A stretch of 64,000 nt of DNA from an uncultured Siphonobacter sp. GTDB lineage: Bacteria > Bacteroidota > Bacteroidia > Cytophagales > Spirosomataceae. The stretch lies in assembly GCA_913775095.1 (NCBI GenBank), contig CAJYIW010000019.1, forward strand, positions 434,001-498,000. The letters are read 5' to 3'. The notes under the pieces were generated by a model, which was given only the letters and a program-made list of their open reading frames with translations, searched no databases and had not been told where the DNA came from. How positions within the stretch are numbered: position 1 is the first letter of the stretch; every line of letters begins with the position of its first letter. This document shows, piece after piece, positions 20,166-28,446 of this stretch. Position numbers and translations under genes: made by a program.

Positions 20166-21641
20166 CTAAACCGCCTCGCTTTTTTTCCTGAACGACGAAG
20201 CCTGCGTTTTCCAGCGAACTACTTTTTCTTTCAGACGGCTGAAAGCGATACGATATACGTCTGCTTCAAACAAACGTGAGTCATTCAGGGCTTTGATGAG
20301 AAAGTACACCCCAAAGCCAAACAATACAAGGTTCGACATCCAGGCCGCCAGCGGTACCCACATGCTTCCCTCTTTGGCATACTTGTCTCCCTGAATGGTC
20401 AGGACGTACATCAGAATGAAAAAGACAATGGCGACGAGTACCGGCAGACCGAAACCTCCTTTTTTGATGATCGATCCCAGCGGAGCTCCGATCAGGAACA
20501 TCACCAGACACGAAATAGCCGTGGTGAATTTATGATTCCACTCCAGCTCATTTTTATAAATGTTCTTCCGGCGATCGTACATCAGCAGATCATCGGTTTC
20601 AATAGAGGTCAATCTTGATTTGGCCGAACTCAGGGCACTGGACGTGACATCGGTCTGTTGCACCGCAGGCAGTTTTTCGCGGGCCGTGATTAGTGAATCC
20701 ACCCATCGATTAGGCATGTGAGCCGCCGTTTCGCTCATGGGCTGCAAATGGTAGGAATAATACTGACGGGCCATGGATACAAGTCCCTTCACGGCCAGCT
20801 GGTAATTGTTCTTCAGCGAATCTCCATCCTGCGACAGCTGAGTGATGGATTTCATAATGGCGTGATTCTTGAACTGATCTTCTTCCGTCTCCGATTTTTG
20901 AAAGGCCCGCATACTGATGTACTTTTTGGTATGCGTGAAGGTATTCTTGGCAAAGTCCGTGGTGTTACCGTCCCCGGATGATTTATCCACGTCCTCGACG
21001 TAATCAGTTCCGTTGAAAAGCTCGAAAACCAGATAACTCCCCCCCAGGATCGTGGAGGTCCGGGCTGAATCGGCTACCGTTACGTGACGATTGCCGTTAC
21101 TTTCCGCGTGGTCGTAGATCAGAACGTTCTTCATCGAGCCATCCGCGTACTTCTGGGAAATTTTGATGCTGTACCCCGGCAGGTCGTTATTAAATACCCC
21201 TTCCTTGAAGCTCAGCGTAGCCTTGGTCGTTTTGATGTCCCAGAGCATGCTGTAGCCTTTGAGGTTAGCCCAGGGCTGAACGGTGTTATTGAACCAGAGA
21301 ATAAATCCGGTAATGAAGACCATCACTACGGAAACGGGCCGAATGACGCGGCCCAGGGAAATTCCGGCACTTTTAACGGCCGTCAGCTCCGAAAACTCCC
21401 CCAGGTTCCCAAAGCACATGAGCGAAGATAGCAGGACGGCCAAAGGCATGGACACGGGCACAACCATCAGACTGAAGTAGAAAAACAGTCGCCCGTAGAC
21501 ATCCAGGCCTACGTCACGTCCCGCGATCTCGTCGAAATACAGGAGAATAAAACGAGTAAGGAATATAAACTCGGTAACGGCAAAAGTTACAACGAAAGGC
21601 CCCCAAAAGGCCTTCAAAACTAATTTATCTAATTTCTTCAT
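20166..21641 (-). CDS. LptF/LptG-family permease
   Basis: Starting at the ATG at 21641 (MKKLDKLVLKAFWGPFVVTF) the protein has 491 residues: membrane helices near the N-terminus (about 15-110), a large periplasmic beta domain (about 125-370), and three C-terminal helices (about 395-480, LVMFLIGAPLGSIIKKGGFG). The layout and the sequence GAPLGSIIKKGGFGLPV match the YjgP/YjgQ (LptF/LptG) half of the lipopolysaccharide transporter. It would move LPS from the inner membrane to the Lpt bridge with LptB. Bacteroidota LptF/G proteins are longer than those of Proteobacteria, as here. Which of the two it is cannot be told. A 20-residue upstream extension to 21701 is rejected as non-family. Confidence 0.88.
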   Translation of the reverse strand: MKKLDKLVLKAFWGPFVVTFAVTEFIFLTRFILLYFDEIAGRDVGLDVYGRLFFYFSLMVVPVSMPLAVLLSSLMCFGNLGEFSELTAVKSAGISLGRVIRPVSVVMVFITGFILWFNNTVQPWANLKGYSMLWDIKTTKATLSFKEGVFNNDLPGYSIKISQKYADGSMKNVLIYDHAESNGNRHVTVADSARTSTILGGSYLVFELFNGTDYVEDVDKSSGDGNTTDFAKNTFTHTKKYISMRAFQKSETEEDQFKNHAIMKSITQLSQDGDSLKNNYQLAVKGLVSMARQYYSYHLQPMSETAAHMPNRWVDSLITAREKLPAVQQTDVTSSALSSAKSRLTSIETDDLLMYDRRKNIYKNELEWNHKFTTAISCLVMFLIGAPLGSIIKKGGFGLPVLVAIVFFILMYVLTIQGDKYAKEGSMWVPLAAWMSNLVLFGFGVYFLIKALNDSRLFEADVYRIAFSRLKEKVVRWKTQASSFRKKSEAV

Positions 21642-21727
21642 GGCAGATCCTGTCAATCGGACTCCGGTATAACTACGAAAACGGTGAAACCTATCCTTCA
21701 CCCGCCCGATTTAACATTTCCTAACTG

Positions 21728-22117
21728 TTACCCACCTACGACTTCCCGCAGGCTATCCATCAAACCATCCCAGAGTGCTTTCAGATCTTCTTCATCATTG
21801 TTATCCGAGTAATCGGTGATCTTTAGAAACGTAGAATTGGTCAGATCACTCTGCTCCAGACGAAACTCCATGTAGTTATGCTCCGTTTCGCCATTTTCGG
21901 GTAAAAATTCGTATTTGATACTTTTGTTCTGACGTAAGGAAGTAATTTTTGCGGGGTGATTTTCTCCGTCCCACTCAAAAATCATCGACTGGTTTGAGCC
22001 TACATTGACTTTGTTAGCAAACCATTGCTGAAGCCCCGAAGCCGTGCTGATATAGGAAAAGAGCATCTTGGGAGAGGCCCGAAGCTCGTATTCGGTAACA
22101 AATTTGTACTTAGTCAT
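21728..22117 (-). CDS. START-like (SRPBCC-fold) domain protein
   Basis: A 129-residue protein starting MTKYKFVTEYELRASPKMLF. The pattern SPKMLFSYISTASGLQQWFA followed by FEWDGE is typical of the Bacteroidota START-like/AHSA1-related family, a helix-grip fold with a hydrophobic cavity. No ligand or partner is known. It is 86 bases upstream of the permease gene on the same strand and could share its transcript. Earlier in-frame ATG at 22132 adds only MTKKI. Confidence 0.8.
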   Translation of the reverse strand: MTKYKFVTEYELRASPKMLFSYISTASGLQQWFANKVNVGSNQSMIFEWDGENHPAKITSLRQNKSIKYEFLPENGETEHNYMEFRLEQSDLTNSTFLKITDYSDNNDEEDLKALWDGLMDSLREVVGG

Positions 22118-22248
22118 AATTTTTTTCGTCAATGACGCCTCCAGTTAAATTACTCAAAATCAACAAAATATTCAATTACACAAATGGGTCATTGAAAGAA
22201 TTCTCGATTTTTTTTTCACAAGGTATAGCTTTTCGCTCGAAAAACATA

Positions 22249-22256
22249 TACTTTTG
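22249..22256 (+). promoter_or_regulatory. -7 box of tRNA-Met (TACTTTTG)
   Basis: TACTTTTG followed by CACCACA ends 15 bases before the mature tRNA 5' end. The same TACTTTTGCACCACA string precedes the tRNA-Leu gene at 42903. Confidence 0.7.
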
Positions 22257-22270
22257 CACCACAAAATAAC

Positions 22271-22347
22271 GGCGGGGTAGCTCAGATGGTTAGAGCGTCG
22301 GATTCATAACCCGGAGGTCACGAGTTCGATTCTCGTCCCCGCTACCA
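22271..22347 (+). tRNA. tRNA-Met (CAU), elongator type
   Basis: A complete cloverleaf of 77 bases including an encoded CCA end. The acceptor stem is GGCGGGG/CCCCGCT, the D-stem GCTC/GAGC, the anticodon loop TTCATAA, and the T-arm ACGAG-TTCGATT-CTCGT. It lacks the three consecutive G-C pairs of initiator tRNA in the anticodon stem. A tRNA-Ile with lysidine-modified CAU cannot be fully excluded. Confidence 0.93.
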
Positions 22348-22351
22348 ACAG

Positions 22352-22378
22352 AAAACGCAGGCATTCGCCTGCGTTTTT
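22352..22378 (+). terminator. Terminator of tRNA-Met
   Basis: The stem AAAACGCAGGC pairs with GCCTGCGTTTT around a short loop and is followed by a T-run, four bases after the tRNA CCA end. Confidence 0.85.
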
Positions 22379-22707
22379 GCGTTATGGGCCTTTGGTAGGC
22401 ACATACTTCATCGATTCGGGTGTTTCATACCCTTGCTAAAACTCTGCTAAAGTCTTTCTTTCTGCCGGCAAAAAGCCGTCGGTTTGGCCGCCTTTCCCAC
22501 TTTTCCTCAACCGATTCGCGGCACGCCTTTTTAATCAACTGTTATCCCATTTCCGTCGTTTATCCACTTATCTCGCTGAAAATGGCTGATTCATAAATCA
22601 GAACAAAAACTAAGAAACCTATTCTGCCATATTGACCGTTTGTCAAAACTGCCTTTACCCGGGCAAATAAATGCTTTTATGCCATTTTAAGCTAGTATTT
22701 AGGATTG
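22379..22707. other. Gene-free region after tRNA-Met
   Basis: About 330 bases without a credible gene. It contains TTGCTAAAACTCTGCTAAAG (two near-copies of TTTAGCA(A/G) on the minus strand) and stop codons in all frames. Its place right after a tRNA would suit the remains of an integrated element, but no integrase fragment is recognisable. Confidence 0.5.
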
Positions 22708-23727
22708 TTAATGTAAAATCTTGAAAATTAAATCTTTGAGTATCATTTCCTCGGTCAGTGTTCCTCCGTCTACCCCTTTTGAATAGGCATCGGCCTGTCT
22801 CAGATATTTAATCACCTGAGCTGTTTTGTCAAGGCTGTAGTTTCGCACACCCGTCAGATAATCTTTTACAAAAAAGGGATTGACACCCAACTCGGAAGCC
22901 AGATTCCGCTCGCTTTTGTCGGCAATGGAATGCACCAGTAACAGCTTGCTAAAAAAGTTATAAAGGATAATTAAGGTGGGCTGAATGGGGTTATCCTTCG
23001 GGTTTTTCGCAAAGTGATAAGCAATGCGATTGGCTCGTTCGGTGTTACGCTGGATCAGGGCTTTCTGCAATTCGAAGTTGTTGTAATCCCGGCTGATGCC
23101 CACGAAGCGTTCCACCGTTTCGGCCTGAATGGCTTCGTCTGCTTTTAAGTTCAGAATAATCTTCTCGAGTTCGTTCGCAATCCTTTTGAGATCATTGCCA
23201 ATAAACTCAGTTAACATTTGTAATGCCTTGGGACTGATCTTTACTCCCTTCTCATGACAGTACGCAGCAATCCAATCGGGTATCTTATTGTCATACAGCT
23301 TTTTAGAAGAAAAATAGATCCCTTTTTTATCAGCTGCTTTCACCCAGGCTTTCCGTTCATCCACGGGAGACTTGAAACACAGCACCAGGATCGTTGAATC
23401 GAGTGGATTAACAATGTAATCTTCCAGAAACCGTACGGTATCCTTTGCCTCCAGCCCCTGCATATCCTGAGCTTCCTTCACCATCACCAATTGCCGATCC
23501 GACAGCATGGGGTAGCGTTTGGCGTTCCCTAACAGCGTAGCGACATTGATGTCTTTTCCGTAGAGTACAAACTGGTTGAAATCGCGGGCGGAAGGCGACA
23601 AAGCATTTTCTTCCAGGTAAGCTGCTATCTTGTCAATATAAAAAGGCTCGTCTCCGGCCAGCAGATAGAGGGGAGCAAACTGATTTTTTTTTAACTCTTT
23701 CCAAACCGCTTCGAACGTCTGGGGCAT
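22708..23727 (-). CDS. holA: DNA polymerase III subunit delta
   Basis: The 339-residue protein has the HolA layout: an N-terminal AAA+-like domain (APLYLLAGDEPFYIDKIAAYLEENAL in two pieces, near residues 17-45; ALLGNAKRYPMLSDRQLVMV-like segment near 65-90), a lid domain (about 150-215, LTEFIGNDLKRIANELEKI) and a C-terminal helical collar. It is the clamp-loader subunit that opens the sliding clamp. It is followed upstream by an acpH-like gene 13 bases away, so the two are probably cotranscribed. Confidence 0.94.
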   Translation of the reverse strand: MPQTFEAVWKELKKNQFAPLYLLAGDEPFYIDKIAAYLEENALSPSARDFNQFVLYGKDINVATLLGNAKRYPMLSDRQLVMVKEAQDMQGLEAKDTVRFLEDYIVNPLDSTILVLCFKSPVDERKAWVKAADKKGIYFSSKKLYDNKIPDWIAAYCHEKGVKISPKALQMLTEFIGNDLKRIANELEKIILNLKADEAIQAETVERFVGISRDYNNFELQKALIQRNTERANRIAYHFAKNPKDNPIQPTLIILYNFFSKLLLVHSIADKSERNLASELGVNPFFVKDYLTGVRNYSLDKTAQVIKYLRQADAYSKGVDGGTLTEEMILKDLIFKILH

Positions 23728-23740
23728 ATCTTAACTCAAT

Positions 23741-24340
23741 TTAGAAGGACTCCTGAAGAAATTGCTGACAGCGATTCTGTAAATCGGGCCAGAACTCTTC
23801 GAAATCGGTTTTAAAAAATTCGTATTCATCCGACAACTGTCCGATGCTGCGTTCGATGCCCGCGGCGGGCGGAAACCGAACGCCAATTCCTTTCAATGAC
23901 CATTCAATCCCGGCCAGCGTGGCATAGCCACTGAACCAGTCCCGGCTGGTCATGGAACGAATGGTGCTTTGCATGACCTCAGGCAGGATGGGCTGGTGCT
24001 TCAGTACCACCTGGTAGAACTCCCGGGCGTAGATGGGCAAAGGAACCGTACTGTAAGTGGACCACTCGCGGGCCAGTACGTAATCGTAGAACATATCGAC
24101 CAGTACGCCTGACAACAACCCGAACTCATCGACCAGTCGGTCTTTACTCCGGCGGGTAACGGGATGATGATCCGTGAAGTCGTCAATGATCCGGTGAAGC
24201 CGCACGCCCACCAGCATCTCCCTGGATATGCCTTCGGGGTGGTATTTTTCCAGTCGTCCCTTCACGAATTCGCCCAGCAAATTCCCAACCTGCACGTCTT
24301 GATTGCTGCCCGAAAGTACGGTATGTGCCAGAAAATTCAT
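23741..24340 (-). CDS. Acyl carrier protein phosphodiesterase-like protein (AcpH family)
   Basis: From the ATG at 24340 the 199-residue protein starts MNFLAHTVLSGSN, the typical opening of the AcpH family. Conserved features include GNLLGEFVKGR, VRLHRIIDDFTDHHPV with the HD-like metal-binding His/Asp residues near 60, and VDMFYDYVLAREW. The E. coli enzyme removes phosphopantetheine from acyl carrier protein. Activity in Bacteroidota members is assumed from homology. A TTG two codons upstream is a worse start. It precedes holA by 13 bases on the same strand. Confidence 0.88.
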   Translation of the reverse strand: MNFLAHTVLSGSNQDVQVGNLLGEFVKGRLEKYHPEGISREMLVGVRLHRIIDDFTDHHPVTRRSKDRLVDEFGLLSGVLVDMFYDYVLAREWSTYSTVPLPIYAREFYQVVLKHQPILPEVMQSTIRSMTSRDWFSGYATLAGIEWSLKGIGVRFPPAAGIERSIGQLSDEYEFFKTDFEEFWPDLQNRCQQFLQESF

Positions 24341-24485
24341 GAACAAACAGTAATTTAGTCCGATTTACTATCGATTGGAATGGTTATTTAACCCAGAAGG
24401 TCAGTTTAAACTTCAGCCGTAAAATTTTCAACTGTCTTCTTTCACAAGCCAGCGTATGAAGGTACGTTTGCAAAAAACAAAGCTT

Positions 24486-25001
24486 ATGGAAATTACAAAA
24501 AACAAGGTTGTGCTCCTAACGTACGACTTATCAATCAAAGGCCCCGATGAAGAAGACTTCGAACTGGTAGAAGCCATTAGCGAAGAAGAACCCATGGGTT
24601 ACATTCACGGTATGAGTGGCTATCCGGAGCGATTTGAGCAAAGCCTGGAGGGTTTAAAACCAGGAGATACCTTCGATTTTTCCATTTCTCCTGACGAAGG
24701 CTACGGCCAGCGTGATCCCGAGGCGGTGGTGGACCTTCCCCTTGATGTCTTCCGGGTAAACGGCGAGTTAGATCAGGAATTGCTTCAGGTTGGTAACGTT
24801 TTACCAATGACCAATGAAGACGGCCAGCAAATGAACGGTCGTATCGTTGAAGTCAGCAATGACGCCGTATGGATGGATTTCAATCACCCACTGGCTGAAA
24901 TGCAGTTACACTTCACGGGTAAAATCCTGGACGTTCGTGAAGCCACTCCCACCGAACTAAGCCACGGCCACGTTCACGGGGATGGCGGCGTTCATCACTA
25001 A
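24486..25001 (+). CDS. SlyD-type FKBP peptidyl-prolyl isomerase
   Basis: The 171-residue protein starts MEITKNKVVLLTYDLSIKG and has the SlyD pattern: a split FKBP domain (about 1-70 and 128-150; GMSGYPERFEQSLEGLKPGD) with an inserted-flap chaperone domain (about 75-125; YGQRDPEAVVDLP, VGNVLPM) and a short His-containing tail (SHGHVHGDGGVHH). It catalyses proline isomerisation and has chaperone activity; the tail may bind metal, though it is far shorter than E. coli SlyD's. The upstream in-frame ATG at 24456 adds a basic segment not typical of the family. Confidence 0.92.
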   Translation: MEITKNKVVLLTYDLSIKGPDEEDFELVEAISEEEPMGYIHGMSGYPERFEQSLEGLKPGDTFDFSISPDEGYGQRDPEAVVDLPLDVFRVNGELDQELLQVGNVLPMTNEDGQQMNGRIVEVSNDAVWMDFNHPLAEMQLHFTGKILDVREATPTELSHGHVHGDGGVHH

Positions 25002-25020
25002 GCCTGCGACACAAGATCAG

Positions 25021-25057
25021 AAAAGCCAGCAATGCCTACGGACGTTGCTGGCTTTTT
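25021..25057. terminator. Terminator between slyD-like and dCMP deaminase genes
   Basis: AAAAGCCAGCAA (25021-25032) pairs with TTGCTGGCTTTT (25045-25056) and T-runs occur on both strands, serving the two convergent genes. Confidence 0.85.
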
Positions 25058-25062
25058 CGGTA

Positions 25063-25527
25063 TCAGGATCCCATCGTCGGCACGTATTCTTCTACGGTAA
25101 CGCCAAACTTTCGTAAAAATTCCACACCCTCATCTACGCCGATGCCTTTGTATTTCGCGTAGGAATCTTTGAAAAGAACCCTCGTAATACCCATCGAATA
25201 AATAATCCGGGCACAGGCGATACAGGGCGACAAGGTGACATAAATGGTAGCTCCCTCAATACTGGCTCCGAGTTTTGCGGCGTAAAGAATCGCATTTTGC
25301 TCGGCATGCAGGGCTAGCGAACAACTTCCTTTCGAATCCCGCGGACAACCGACTTCGGGAAATTCATCATCGCAGTTATGCGTTCCGGCCGGCGGACCAT
25401 TGTATCCGATGGAAATAATGCGGGTGTCTTTGGTTAGGACAGCACCAACCTGAGCTTTAATACAATGCGATCGCTTGGCCAGGTTAACGGCCAGATCCAT
25501 AAAAATATCGTCAAAATGGGGTTTCAT
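25063..25527 (-). CDS. Deoxycytidylate deaminase family protein
   Basis: The 154-residue protein starts MKPHFDDIFMDLAVNLAKRS. Zinc ligands are visible as HAE (His74, Glu76) and PCIAC (Cys102, Cys105), the cytidine/deoxycytidylate deaminase signature. The CxxxxxCPRDS region (about 52-66) with extra Cys/His residues is typical of dCMP deaminases that bind a second zinc. It converts dCMP to dUMP for thymidylate synthesis. A TTG at 25542 would add five residues and is less likely than the ATG. Confidence 0.93.
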   Translation of the reverse strand: MKPHFDDIFMDLAVNLAKRSHCIKAQVGAVLTKDTRIISIGYNGPPAGTHNCDDEFPEVGCPRDSKGSCSLALHAEQNAILYAAKLGASIEGATIYVTLSPCIACARIIYSMGITRVLFKDSYAKYKGIGVDEGVEFLRKFGVTVEEYVPTMGS

Positions 25528-25611
25528 GAAATACGCTGACAATCAGATCAAATGAGCGGGAAAGTGAGATATTCTCTCGACTCTTACCTCATTTCATTGT
25601 TTTTGTTCGTT

Positions 25612-25619
25612 TACTTTTG
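25612..25619 (+). promoter_or_regulatory. -7 box of the DUF2911 gene (TACTTTTG)
   Basis: An exact TAnnTTTG match followed by CCG, 42 bases before the ATG at 25662. A -33 TTG at the ideal distance is not obvious in the T-rich upstream sequence. Confidence 0.5.
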
Positions 25620-25661
25620 CCGAAAGTTCCGACAATAAAACGACGTACGCTTACTTAAACT

Positions 25662-26225
25662 ATGAAATTATTTCACCTTGTAGTCCTGCTGGGTCTCGGT
25701 ATGTGCAAAGCCCAGGCTCAGACTGACTCTACGCAGACGGCTCCCTCGACCGAGCTGGTACAACCGCAACTACGCCCCAGCCCCATGGCTATGGCTCAGC
25801 ATAAAACGGAGAATTGTTACCTTAAACTAACCTATGGGCAACCCATGCGGAAAGGTCGGGTGATCTTCGGGAAACTGGAACCCTACGGAAAACTCTGGCG
25901 TACCGGAGCGAATGAAGCCACTGAGCTTACCTTTACCAAAGATGTGAAAATTGCCGGAAGGCCCGTCCGGTCCGGCACCTATACCTTATTCAGCATTCCC
26001 AACGAGAATTCCTGGACCATCATTCTGAATACCGATCTCGGTCAATGGGGAGCATTCAATTATAAGCCTGAACACGATTACGTTCGGGTAGACGTTCCAG
26101 CCGGTAAGAATACGCAGGTGTACGAAGCCCTTACGTTCAAATTCGAAGAAACGAACGAGGGAGCTACCCTTAACCTGATGTGGGATGATGTCAAAGTACA
26201 AATCCCCATGGCCTTTGTGAAGTGA
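25662..26225 (+). CDS. DUF2911 domain protein, secreted
   Basis: A 187-residue protein with a signal peptide (MKLFHLVVLLGLGMCKAQAQ, about 1-20) and a DUF2911 domain from about residue 50 to the end. The family hallmark YGQPMRKGRVIFG...YGKLWRTGANEATE is present in order. DUF2911 proteins are small periplasmic or exported beta proteins common in Bacteroidota; no biochemical function is established. It is monocistronic between its own promoter and a strong terminator. Confidence 0.9.
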   Translation: MKLFHLVVLLGLGMCKAQAQTDSTQTAPSTELVQPQLRPSPMAMAQHKTENCYLKLTYGQPMRKGRVIFGKLEPYGKLWRTGANEATELTFTKDVKIAGRPVRSGTYTLFSIPNENSWTIILNTDLGQWGAFNYKPEHDYVRVDVPAGKNTQVYEALTFKFEETNEGATLNLMWDDVKVQIPMAFVK

Positions 26226-26231
26226 TTGAAT

Positions 26232-26263
26232 GAAAAAGACCTTTCGGCGGAAAGGTCTTTTTC
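26232..26263. terminator. Terminator between DUF2911 and AarF-type kinase genes
   Basis: GAAAAAGACCTTTC pairs perfectly with GAAAGGTCTTTTTC around a 4-base loop; it serves both convergent genes and ends two bases from the kinase stop codon. Confidence 0.85.
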
Positions 26264-26264
26264 A

Positions 26265-27584
26265 TTAGCTGCGTTTGGGACGTAACCAGTCGGGCCGGTT
26301 GGTCGTAACGTTCGCCTTTAATTCATTCAGAATGGAATACAACCCGAAATAGGTTCGATTGACGTACAACCCATGCTGACTTCCCCGGGCCACTTTCGAA
26401 TTACGAATTTCCTCAATGCGTTGCAGCTTATCGGCAAAAGCGTATACCTCCTCAAAATAAGCATCATCTCCAAAGTCAAATGTCTCATCCTTGAAGGGAC
26501 GACCCAATAAATGAATCATCTGGATGAAGAGGCCCGAGAATAATTCTTTTTCGTGGTTGGAGTCCGTAGGATACAGGAATTCCAGATTATAGAAAATCGT
26601 CTGCGTCTTTTCCTGATCGGCCACGGTATCCGGGTTAATCAGGGCAAAGTAATTTTCGTAATAAAACTCAGGAATATCCTTGATGCAACCAAAATCAATG
26701 ACTCCCGTCGTTCCGTCGGGACGCAACAAGAAGTTCCCCGGATGGGGATCGGCATGCACCTGCTTGAGGGTATGAATCTGGAAGTTATAAAAATCCCATA
26801 AGGTCTGCCCGATGCGATCCCGCACCGCTTGACTGGGATTGGTTGCCAGAAACTCACTCATGTGCTTGCCCTCGAGCCAATCCATCGTTAAAATGCGTCG
26901 GGAGGAAAGCTCAGGGTAATAGCTCGGAAAAATCAGTCCGTCAATGTGAGCACAGGCCTGGGTAATTTCATTGCCCCGCCGTAACTCCAGCTCATAGTCG
27001 GTCTCTTCCAGCAAACGAAGCTCCACCTCCGCTGTATAGCGATCTACATCTTTTTCATTCAGTCCAAAGAGGGTTTTCGCCATGGGTTTCACCATCTTCA
27101 GGTCCGAACTGATGCTATCGGCTACTCCCGGGTACTGTACTTTCACGGCCAGATGCTTTCCGTCTTTCGTCGCCTGGTGTACCTGACCGATGGAGGCCGC
27201 CGCGGTGGCTTCCATTTCAAAGGTATCGTACATCTGGCTGGGCGACTTTCCGAAAAACTTCTGAAAGGTCTTGGTTACCAAAGGAGCCGACAGCGGCGGA
27301 GCCGAATACTGCGATAACTGGAAACGTTCAGAGTATTGCTTGGGTAATAAATTGCGGTCCATCGAAAGCATCTGAGCGACTTTCAGAGCCGAGCCTTTCA
27401 GCTGACTCAGGGATTCGTAAATGTCAACCGCGTTGTCTTCGTGAAGCTCATCCCGGCTCAAATCCGGGTTGACGAGCTTCTTGACGTTATGTTTTAAATA
27501 ATTCCCGCCAATTTTTACTCCCGTTTTCACAAACTGCGTGGCCCGGGCTACTTTGGACGTGGGAATGGATTGTTGTGATTTCAT
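26265..27584 (-). CDS. AarF/ABC1/UbiB-family atypical kinase
   Basis: The 439-residue protein has the ABC1 layout: LSQLKGSALKVAQMLSMD near residue 60 (the KxGQ-like N-terminal motif, here read KGSALKVAQ), the AAASIGQVHQA Ala-rich loop near 130, AVKVQYPGV with the catalytic lysine near 148, EETDYELELRRGNE, HADPHPGN near 281 and VIDFGCIKD near 295 as the metal site. The family is known for supporting ubiquinone or other isoprenoid-lipid functions; a menaquinone-using bacterium would use it otherwise. It follows the TetR-like gene by 20 bases, so they form an operon. Confidence 0.9.
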   Translation of the reverse strand: MKSQQSIPTSKVARATQFVKTGVKIGGNYLKHNVKKLVNPDLSRDELHEDNAVDIYESLSQLKGSALKVAQMLSMDRNLLPKQYSERFQLSQYSAPPLSAPLVTKTFQKFFGKSPSQMYDTFEMEATAAASIGQVHQATKDGKHLAVKVQYPGVADSISSDLKMVKPMAKTLFGLNEKDVDRYTAEVELRLLEETDYELELRRGNEITQACAHIDGLIFPSYYPELSSRRILTMDWLEGKHMSEFLATNPSQAVRDRIGQTLWDFYNFQIHTLKQVHADPHPGNFLLRPDGTTGVIDFGCIKDIPEFYYENYFALINPDTVADQEKTQTIFYNLEFLYPTDSNHEKELFSGLFIQMIHLLGRPFKDETFDFGDDAYFEEVYAFADKLQRIEEIRNSKVARGSQHGLYVNRTYFGLYSILNELKANVTTNRPDWLRPKRS

Positions 27585-27604
27585 ACGATCAGGACGAGTG
27601 CAGC

Positions 27605-28243
27605 TTAGCGATTTTGATACACAAATTTGGCCAGATCCAGAGCGGAGTCCAGAGCCGAAGCCCCTAACAGATCGAAAGCCATGTTCACGGCTTTTTCAAT
27701 GGCCGTATCCGTTTTTTCGAATCCTTTGGAAGTGTCCTTGCTCCAGAAATCCAGTAACCAGAGCGTCTGGAGCCAGAACGCGTCCGGATATTTATTTTCA
27801 ATGAGGCGACGGGACTGCACTTCCCGGCTCTCCCGCCCTTCGGCCATCAGGTCTTTGACGAATTTTTCGAACTGATACTTGAATTCCGTCAGAGCCGAAG
27901 GCGTACGAAGGGATCGGTGCTTCCGGGATTCTTCCACACTGCGGATCACAAAACTGCGATTACTCGTCAGCGTTTCAATCCAGGTATAATAAAAGGCCAG
28001 TAACTTCTCCCGAACCGAATACGTCTCATAGACTTCATCCTCACGGAGTCGAGACAGGGTATCTTCAAAAAAGCCCAGCCAGACGCTGCTTTCAATTTGC
28101 TCGAAAGAATTATAATGCTCGTAGAAATCCGCTTCCTTCATCTTGAGTTTCTTGGCAAACGCAAAAATGGTCGGAGGTTGCTGACCATGCTCGAGAAGGT
28201 ATTCGATGTACGAATCTTTAATCTTGGTTAATGAAGCTGCCAT
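27605..28243 (-). CDS. TetR-like transcriptional regulator
   Basis: A 212-residue all-helical protein. Residues about 1-55 form a TetR-type DNA-binding domain (TIFAFAKKLKMKEADFYEHYNSFEQIE, in two halves), with the usual FY..F end of the recognition helix. The remaining helices form a TetR ligand domain with many Trp residues. It is the first gene of the operon with the AarF-type kinase and may control it and itself. The target and ligand are not known. The N-terminal domain is divergent, so DNA binding is likely but not certain. Confidence 0.82.
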   Translation of the reverse strand: MAASLTKIKDSYIEYLLEHGQQPPTIFAFAKKLKMKEADFYEHYNSFEQIESSVWLGFFEDTLSRLREDEVYETYSVREKLLAFYYTWIETLTSNRSFVIRSVEESRKHRSLRTPSALTEFKYQFEKFVKDLMAEGRESREVQSRRLIENKYPDAFWLQTLWLLDFWSKDTSKGFEKTDTAIEKAVNMAFDLLGASALDSALDLAKFVYQNR

Positions 28244-28409
28244 ATGTTACGGGGAAAGATATCTGACTTATCAAACGTGAAAAGACTGCCGGTAGTTCTC
28301 AATTTTCAGAGAATCATCAGCAGATGAAGCAGTTTATTTTCCAGCAATTAACAAATCAACCCCCAGGAGCAAAACCCTAGAAGGATGAACGGCAAAGGTG
28401 TGAACTAAA

Positions 28410-28431
28410 AAAGCACGCTTTCGCGTGCTTT
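28410..28431 (-). terminator. Terminator of the acyltransferase gene
   Basis: AAAGCACGC/GCGTGCTTT with a TTTC loop, followed on the minus strand by a T-run, 15 bases past the stop codon. Confidence 0.8.
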
Positions 28432-28446
28432 ACTGATTTTTCCTGA

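Noticed and set aside
22271-22347. tRNA at 22271 as initiator tRNA
   Set aside because: The anticodon stem lacks the three G-C pairs; those are in the tRNA at 43250.
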